A stretch of DNA of 10,689 nucleotides, from the NCBI GenBank assembly GCA_014382465.1, contig JACNJP010000303.1:1-10689 (forward strand), written 5' to 3'. Both the position numbers and the translations under genes were made by a program. The notes beneath the pieces are model-generated. The model was given only the letters and a program-made list of their open reading frames with translations. It had not been told where the DNA came from and did not search any database. This document shows, piece by piece, positions 8,001-10,689 of this stretch (its first letter is position 1; every line of letters begins with the position of its first letter). This stretch comes from Planctomycetota bacterium (GTDB lineage Bacteria > Planctomycetota > UBA1135).

Positions 8001-8144
8001 GACCGGTGCCGCGAAGGGATGGCCCACCGGGCCCTTGAGCGGTTTGGCTGACTTTCGCGGCGCGGTTCGGGCGCCGGCCTGGACAGCGGTTTCCGCCCAG
8101 AGGAGGAGCTTCCCCTGGTTCCAGCAGGCGTGAAGGATGAGCAC
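5064..8144 (-). CDS. SNF2-family DEAD/DEAH-box helicase (ATP-dependent translocase)
   Basis: 1026-aa double-stranded-DNA translocase of the bacterial SWI2/SNF2 type. The ~550-residue N-terminal half includes, at about 430-555, what looks like the SNF2-associated DUF3670 region. The ATPase core follows: LRPYQLRGYSWL (553-564), Walker A DDMGLGKT (578-585, Lys584), VCPTSVLNNW (607-616), Walker B DEAQ (678-681) and motif III LTGTPVEN (705-712). The C-terminal lobe has LLFSQY (869-874), motif V SLKAGGTGLNL (924-934) and motif VI QATDRVHRIGQ (954-964; Val where Ala is more usual). All helicase motifs are intact. Length and layout match bacterial homologues. The GTG start gives the typical beginning MLILHACW...LLLWAE; GGAGGGAG lies about 10 bases upstream. 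It is first in an operon with the SWIM gene. Such pairs are recurrent and of unproven function, with roles in DNA repair, chromatin-like remodelling or defence suggested. Confidence 0.96.
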   Translation of the reverse strand: MLILHACWNQGKLLLWAETAVQAGARTAPRKSAKPLKGPVGHPFAAPVAELRRALDAAGLSPEPAAGRRTAVAWLPTLSGWPLASNPLLEAKPAGRRRPRLEAWKVPVLSLDLEQAVETLGTLGGRPVAARGILTGPDLRFWSGLLRFGGSLVAREQILPALARRKKNSQAVWEPVFAGRDLQHFHALVREMPPAARALTATATDAPPEPAPAALAREFLDDVADHLARTALAGGAAKTASASAHEAWLAALATPTGRVAGSAGELAELALTIEDWKRPLAALATAPFRLCLRLEEPAPSASSHWQLRYLLQAADDPSLLVPAEKVWKTRGKVATLLRRDGHEPRETLLASLGQAAGLSEPIRRSLDQAAPAGCELPTAEAHDFLRHAAPVLEQAGFGILLPSWWTGRGPQTRLALRAQVKSPKGSTGAAAGLTLDSLLHVHWEAALDGQRMSLRELQALARLKEPLVQMRGRWVEIDPASLKAALTLWDQGKVSQATLGQVIQLAVGAGETPGDLPVENMRAAGKVGQLLAALQGDAAFEELPAPDGLKALLRPYQLRGYSWLAFLGRFGLGACLADDMGLGKTVQTLALLQRHSEAGEGGPVLLVCPTSVLNNWQREAERFTPELPLLVHHGPGRPKGAAFRRAAARHALVVTSYSLLQRDADTLEKMTWRGVVLDEAQNVKSPDAKQARAARSLRAAFRIALTGTPVENHVGELWSIMEFLNPGLLGNRAAFRRRFQLPIQSGNAPEAAAELKRRVQPFLLRRVKTDPAILPELPAKQERKVYCGLTREQAGLYAAVLREGEKQIRGAEGIQRRGSILALLTRLKQVCNHPAHYLGDGSRLDERSGKLERLLEMLEEILESGERVLLFSQYRVMGEMLQTALTESFGHEVLFLHGGVPKVRRDEMVKRFQGKDGPPMFVLSLKAGGTGLNLTAANHVFHFDRWWNPAVEDQATDRVHRIGQKRRVQVHKLLCAGTLEERIDTLMDRKREVAGAVVGAGEGWLSKLSNQDLRKILALDRTAVME

Positions 8145-8154
8145 GATGGGCGAA

Positions 8155-8162
8155 CTCCCTCC
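8155..8162 (-). promoter_or_regulatory. Shine-Dalgarno of SNF2 gene
   Basis: GGAGGGAG on the - strand ends 10 bases before the GTG start at 8144. The spacing is slightly long but acceptable. No other start nearby gives the conserved N-terminus, so it supports the GTG choice. Confidence 0.6.
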
Positions 8163-8177
8163 GGTATCCGAGGTTGG

Positions 8178-8292
8178 GGAAGCCGGAGGGGAGAGGGAGC
8201 ATACTGACCGCTCAACGAATCTGGCCCGGTTCCGTGGACCCAGGGGTTGTGGAAGGCCAGGCGAGGCAAGAGCTTGGAGAGGAAGCCGGAGG
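8178..8292. repeat. 12-bp direct repeat in divergent intergenic region
   Basis: GGAAGCCGGAGG occurs exactly at 8178-8189 and again at 8281-8292, same orientation, 103 bp apart. Both copies lie in the 211-bp region between the divergent SNF2 and metallopeptidase genes. The placement would suit a shared regulator, but the purine-rich sequence could also be chance in this GC-rich background. Confidence 0.4.
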
Positions 8293-8314
8293 CGGGTCTA
8301 GGGAGGCGTCCTGA

Positions 8315-8342
8315 TTGCGTCATAAACACTTTATTTTAAATG
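8315..8342 (+). promoter_or_regulatory. AT-rich island, candidate promoter of metallopeptidase gene
   Basis: Bases 8321-8346 are strikingly AT-rich against strongly GC-rich surroundings. TTGCGT (8315-8320) followed after 16 bases by TAAATG (8337-8342) is a tolerable sigma-70-like pair on the + strand. Transcription would begin about 8349, only a few bases before the assigned TTG start. The island may also serve the divergent SNF2 operon, but no clear - strand hexamers were found. Confidence 0.4.
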
Positions 8343-8355
8343 CTTTGCGAGGTTC

Positions 8356-9714
8356 TTGGTCCAGCCTTTGGGGCCGGATTCCGACCCCGCCTGGGCGGTT
8401 CGCGAGGCTGCCGCCGCTGCGGGATGGAGAACCGCCATCGCGGAGGACCGCGCCGATTTCGCCCCCGACCTCTGGGCCGCGGTGCACGGCGCCCGGACCC
8501 ACCTTCGCGCCCTTTCCTCGGCCGCCACCGCAGCAGGCGCTGCCGGCTCCCCGGGCGGGAATTCCCGTCCGGGCTGCAGCCGGATCCGGCCTCCCCTTCT
8601 GCTGGGACCGCCCGCGGCGGCGGTCTCCTCCTCCCGCCCCTTCGGCGCCGCCTACACCGACGTCTCGGAGTTCCTGCTGGGCGACGTGGCGGTGGGCGTC
8701 CTCCTGATGGAGAGCAACGGGGCTTTCGAGCCCGAATCCGAGGACTGGGATCCGGCCGAGGTGGCGGTCCAACTGGCCGGCATCGTCGACGGCATGGACT
8801 TCTGGACCCTTCGCTCCTCCGGCTGGACCCGCATCCTACTGCGCGTGGTCTCGCCCGCCATCACCGGCTACGAACCCATCCGCCATGTCTCCGACGACGA
8901 GCTCCTCTTCACCGAGGAAGTCCTGGGCCGGCTCGGTTTCCATTACTCCGGACCGTGGGGGGCTCACTACCTCGCCATGCACCGCCTGATGCGGGACTTC
9001 TCGACCCAGTGGGCGGGGCTCTACTTCGTGGCGGACAGCTCCAACGACCTGGACGGCGCCTTCGCCGACGGTTACTCCGACTACGACTACTTCGGCGGAC
9101 CGCAGGTGATGACCACTTCCACGCACGGCGGCGACGGAGCCATCCACACCCAGACCTACGCCGCGCACGAGTTCGCCCATCTCTTCTACGCCGATGACGA
9201 GTACTACTCTGCCCGGGTGCCCTGCACCTCCCGATCGGGCTACCTCGGGATCCAGAACCAGAACAGCGACTTCGGTTCCTGCCTGCTGAGGATCGACTGC
9301 ATCATGAAGGACGGCTACCTGCCGGCCACCGACTCCTGCGACTACTCGCTGGACCAAGCGGGTTTCGAGGACGCCGACGGGGACGGCATCCCGACCATCC
9401 TCGACACGCAGCCGTTGGCGGAACTCCTCCTCCAGCCGAGCAAGATCTACGGCCGCGCCACGGTGCAGCCGCTTCCCAACCAGAACCCGTGGAGCACGAA
9501 CGGCAGCGTCATGAGCATCAACACCATCGAGGGCATGGTCTGGCGGCTGGACGGTGGTCTCTGGAAGCTGGCCACTCCTCTGGACGGGGCATACGACTCG
9601 GGAATGGAGGTAGTCCAGATCCCCCATCCCGGCGTGGGCCCACATCTCATCGAAGCGGTCACCCGGAATTCAGCGGGCAACCTGAGTCCGGTCGTCGCGC
9701 TCACGATTCCCTGA
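8356..9714 (+). CDS. HExxH zinc-metallopeptidase-like protein, N-terminus uncertain
   Basis: 452-aa protein with a metallopeptidase active site, HEFAH (271-275), followed by Asp280-Asp281-Glu282. The layout is HExxH...DDEYY, a form I recognise in secreted bacterial proteins as HExxHxFGAxDEY. Downstream are a cysteine-rich stretch (Cys290, 309, 315, 328), with CIM at 315-317 that may act like a metzincin Met-turn, and a Ca-binding-like DADGDGIP (339-346) resembling a thrombospondin type 3 repeat. A C-terminal Ig-like beta domain (~360-452) ends in NSAGNLSPVVALTI. The conserved body begins about residue 97 (FGAAYTDVSEFLLGDVAVGV). The first ~95 residues show no signal peptide and only a TTG start; the frame is open upstream only to a stop at 8323-8325, with no ATG before Met118. 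GTG at 8482 is an alternative start. Peptidase activity and substrate are inferred. Confidence 0.8.
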   Translation: MVQPLGPDSDPAWAVREAAAAAGWRTAIAEDRADFAPDLWAAVHGARTHLRALSSAATAAGAAGSPGGNSRPGCSRIRPPLLLGPPAAAVSSSRPFGAAYTDVSEFLLGDVAVGVLLMESNGAFEPESEDWDPAEVAVQLAGIVDGMDFWTLRSSGWTRILLRVVSPAITGYEPIRHVSDDELLFTEEVLGRLGFHYSGPWGAHYLAMHRLMRDFSTQWAGLYFVADSSNDLDGAFADGYSDYDYFGGPQVMTTSTHGGDGAIHTQTYAAHEFAHLFYADDEYYSARVPCTSRSGYLGIQNQNSDFGSCLLRIDCIMKDGYLPATDSCDYSLDQAGFEDADGDGIPTILDTQPLAELLLQPSKIYGRATVQPLPNQNPWSTNGSVMSINTIEGMVWRLDGGLWKLATPLDGAYDSGMEVVQIPHPGVGPHLIEAVTRNSAGNLSPVVALTIP

Positions 9715-9751
9715 GCTTCGCGCGACGTCCACACCGGGTGGTTGGCCGTTA

Positions 9752-9799
9752 GGTCCGCCGAGGCGCGCAGCAATCGCCTGTCGGTCCGCCGAGAGCAAT
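9752..9799. repeat. Short direct repeat downstream of metallopeptidase gene
   Basis: GGTCCGCCGAG occurs at 9752-9762 and 9783-9793, offset by 31 bases. Each copy is followed by AGCAAT, directly in the second copy and after six extra bases in the first. It lies in the 224-bp gap before the small hypothetical gene. It could be a duplicated regulator site or a local duplication; no known element was recognised. Confidence 0.45.
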
Positions 9800-9850
9800 G
9801 GAGCGATGGAGGTTCCTGCCGGATCGGCGGTGCTCCGGGATGGCTTCCGC

Positions 9851-9856
9851 TAGAAT
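9851..9856 (+). promoter_or_regulatory. Possible -10 element (TAGAAT) upstream of small hypothetical gene
   Basis: TAGAAT, one mismatch from TATAAT, is in the context CCGCTAGAATCGCG, 82 bases before the ATG at 9939. No good -35 hexamer is seen at 16-18 bases, so this is a weak call. Confidence 0.25.
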
Positions 9857-9938
9857 CGCGCTGCTCCGATGAAGTGCCCTTGGCCAAGTTGCTGAGCGAA
9901 AAACCCGTTCCTCGCTCCCACTTCCTTGCTCGTTCGAC

Positions 9939-10202
9939 ATGTCCAACGATCGGATCAAGCTGACCCTCACGCGCTGGGATCGCGACCTCATCCTTGCACA
10001 CGGATACCCCTTTCCAGGCCTGCGGGTAGTCCTCGAGGCCGTACCAAACTCGAAGGACCGTGTCGTCGTGAGGTGTGACCCTTTCGACGTCGAGCACCTT
10101 CTCGGCGATCTCGCCTATTCGATCAACCACTGCGCCGACGATCTGTTGCAGATGCAGCTCAATGAACTCTACGAGAGCATCGAGTCGGAGACGGGACTCT
10201 AA
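9939..10202 (+). CDS. Small conserved-looking hypothetical protein
   Basis: 87-aa acidic soluble protein with no signal peptide, membrane segment or metal-binding motif. The N-terminal half reads like a short beta/alpha fold (RWDRDLILAHGYPFPGL); the C-terminal half (DVEHLLGDLAYSINHC...LQMQLNELYESIESE) is strongly helical and may pair with a partner. It gives the impression of a small uncharacterised family, but I cannot name it. The ATG is the only good start; no Shine-Dalgarno precedes it, as for several genes here. The antisense frame is also open, but this frame has the more natural protein composition. Its TAA stop overlaps the TAG stop of the convergent esterase-like gene by four bases, leaving no room for a separate terminator between them. 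Confidence 0.7.
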   Translation: MSNDRIKLTLTRWDRDLILAHGYPFPGLRVVLEAVPNSKDRVVVRCDPFDVEHLLGDLAYSINHCADDLLQMQLNELYESIESETGL

Positions 10203-10689
10203 GGCGAGGCGCGAGCGGGCAAGTCCCGTGCGTGGCCGAGCAGGATCAGCCTCTCGTCCGCCGGCCACTCGGCCAGGTGCTCGTCGAAGTTGTGCGCCAT
10301 GCGAAGCTCGCGGGCGCTGAGCGCCGCCTTCACCTGGATTGGGTCGTAATCGCCGAGGCCCTGCAGGCCGTCGATGAAGCGGAAGGCGTCGGCCATGCGC
10401 TGGAGCGCGCGGCGCAGCTCGAGCACTCCGGCCGGGTTGAGCAGCTTGACCAGCGCCCCCCGGCTCTGGTCGAGCAGGCCCACCAGGCGTTCGAGGCGCT
10501 CGGCCTCTTCGATCCGGCTCTCGCCGGGTACGAGCGCCATCTGCCGCAGGATGAGCTGGACCAGGCGGGACTCGCGGTGCGGGGCCAGCAGCTCGCGGGC
10601 GTCGGCGTAGCCGCCGCCGTGGCGGAAGCTGAGGTCGTAGCCGAACCAGCGCAGGCGCGGCTCCCCGGGCGCCAGGCGTCGGTTCATCG
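10199..10689 (-). CDS. Erythromycin-esterase-like protein, partial and probably 3'-truncated
   Basis: The visible ~162 residues resemble the middle of the erythromycin esterase superfamily (EreA/EreB and broader homologues). Near the start, RLRWFGYDL fits the family's 'R-[FW]-x-G-[FI]-D' strand. Near the end, ARELRMAHNFDEHLAEW...RLILLGH fits 'R[DE]xxMAxN...vvvWaHNxH', where the last histidines are catalytic. A Met lies 3 bases inside the window edge, but it aligns within the family rather than at its start, so the gene most likely begins outside the window. After GH at 151-152 the protein stops within ten residues (ARDLPARASP). Family members normally continue for roughly 100 or more residues, and the second catalytic-motif His is absent. 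A damaged gene is likely; macrolide hydrolysis should not be assumed, as most homologues are of unknown function. Confidence 0.55.
   Translation of the reverse strand, partial: MNRRLAPGEPRLRWFGYDLSFRHGGGYADARELLAPHRESRLVQLILRQMALVPGESRIEEAERLERLVGLLDQSRGALVKLLNPAGVLELRRALQRMADAFRFIDGLQGLGDYDPIQVKAALSARELRMAHNFDEHLAEWPADERLILLGHARDLPARASP

Noticed and set aside
3966..8051. Very long open frame (1361 aa) on the + strand
   Set aside because: It is antisense to the SWIM and SNF2 genes, whose motifs are unmistakable. Long stop-free antisense frames are expected from strong GC3 bias, and the translation is Arg/Gly/Pro/Gln-rich with no domain.
9447..10268. 273-aa open frame on the - strand over the small hypothetical gene
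   Set aside because: It is antisense to the metallopeptidase end and the small gene. I considered whether it could be the missing esterase C-terminus, but it shows no esterase motif.

Overview
This is a GC-rich chromosomal window from a bacterium, with very high GC at third codon positions and long stop-free antisense frames. No rRNA, tRNA, IS element or CRISPR array was seen. The best lineage hint is the end of the secreted deiminase: a C-terminal domain opening with a 'PYGEG...GVPAL' motif and closing with '...NGLE...LG'. I associate this domain with exported proteins of Planctomycetota, especially deep-branching marine and groundwater lineages. Weak or absent Shine-Dalgarno sequences at several starts fit that but do not prove it. 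The phylum call is an inference.

Layout. 1-233: extremely GC-rich intergenic DNA with a 13-G homopolymer, a possible hairpin terminator and a good Rho-independent terminator for the next gene. 234-1913 (-): pckA, ATP-dependent phosphoenolpyruvate carboxykinase, complete. 2059-3882 (-): exported guanidino-group deiminase of the PAD_porph/agmatine deiminase family, with an Ig-like module and a C-terminal domain. 5064-8144 and 4134-5054 (-): a two-gene operon of a SNF2-family helicase/translocase followed 9 bp later by a SWIM zinc-finger protein. 8145-8355: divergent intergenic region with an AT-rich island and a 12-bp direct repeat. 8356-9714 (+): HExxH zinc-metallopeptidase-like protein with a Ca-binding-like repeat and a C-terminal beta domain, but an odd N-terminus. 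9939-10202 (+): small hypothetical protein. 10199-10689 (-): part of an erythromycin-esterase-like protein, cut at its 5' end by the window edge and apparently short at its 3' end.

How the genes work together. Only the SNF2/SWIM pair looks like a functional unit, through close spacing and a ribosome binding site overlapping the upstream stop codon. It is a recurrent bacterial pairing. pckA is a stand-alone central-metabolism gene. The deiminase and metallopeptidase belong to protein types that act outside the cytoplasm, perhaps on proteins or peptides. I see no convincing new multi-gene system. The points most worth checking are the deiminase's active site, which resembles peptidylarginine deiminase more than agmatine deiminase, and the damaged-looking right end.
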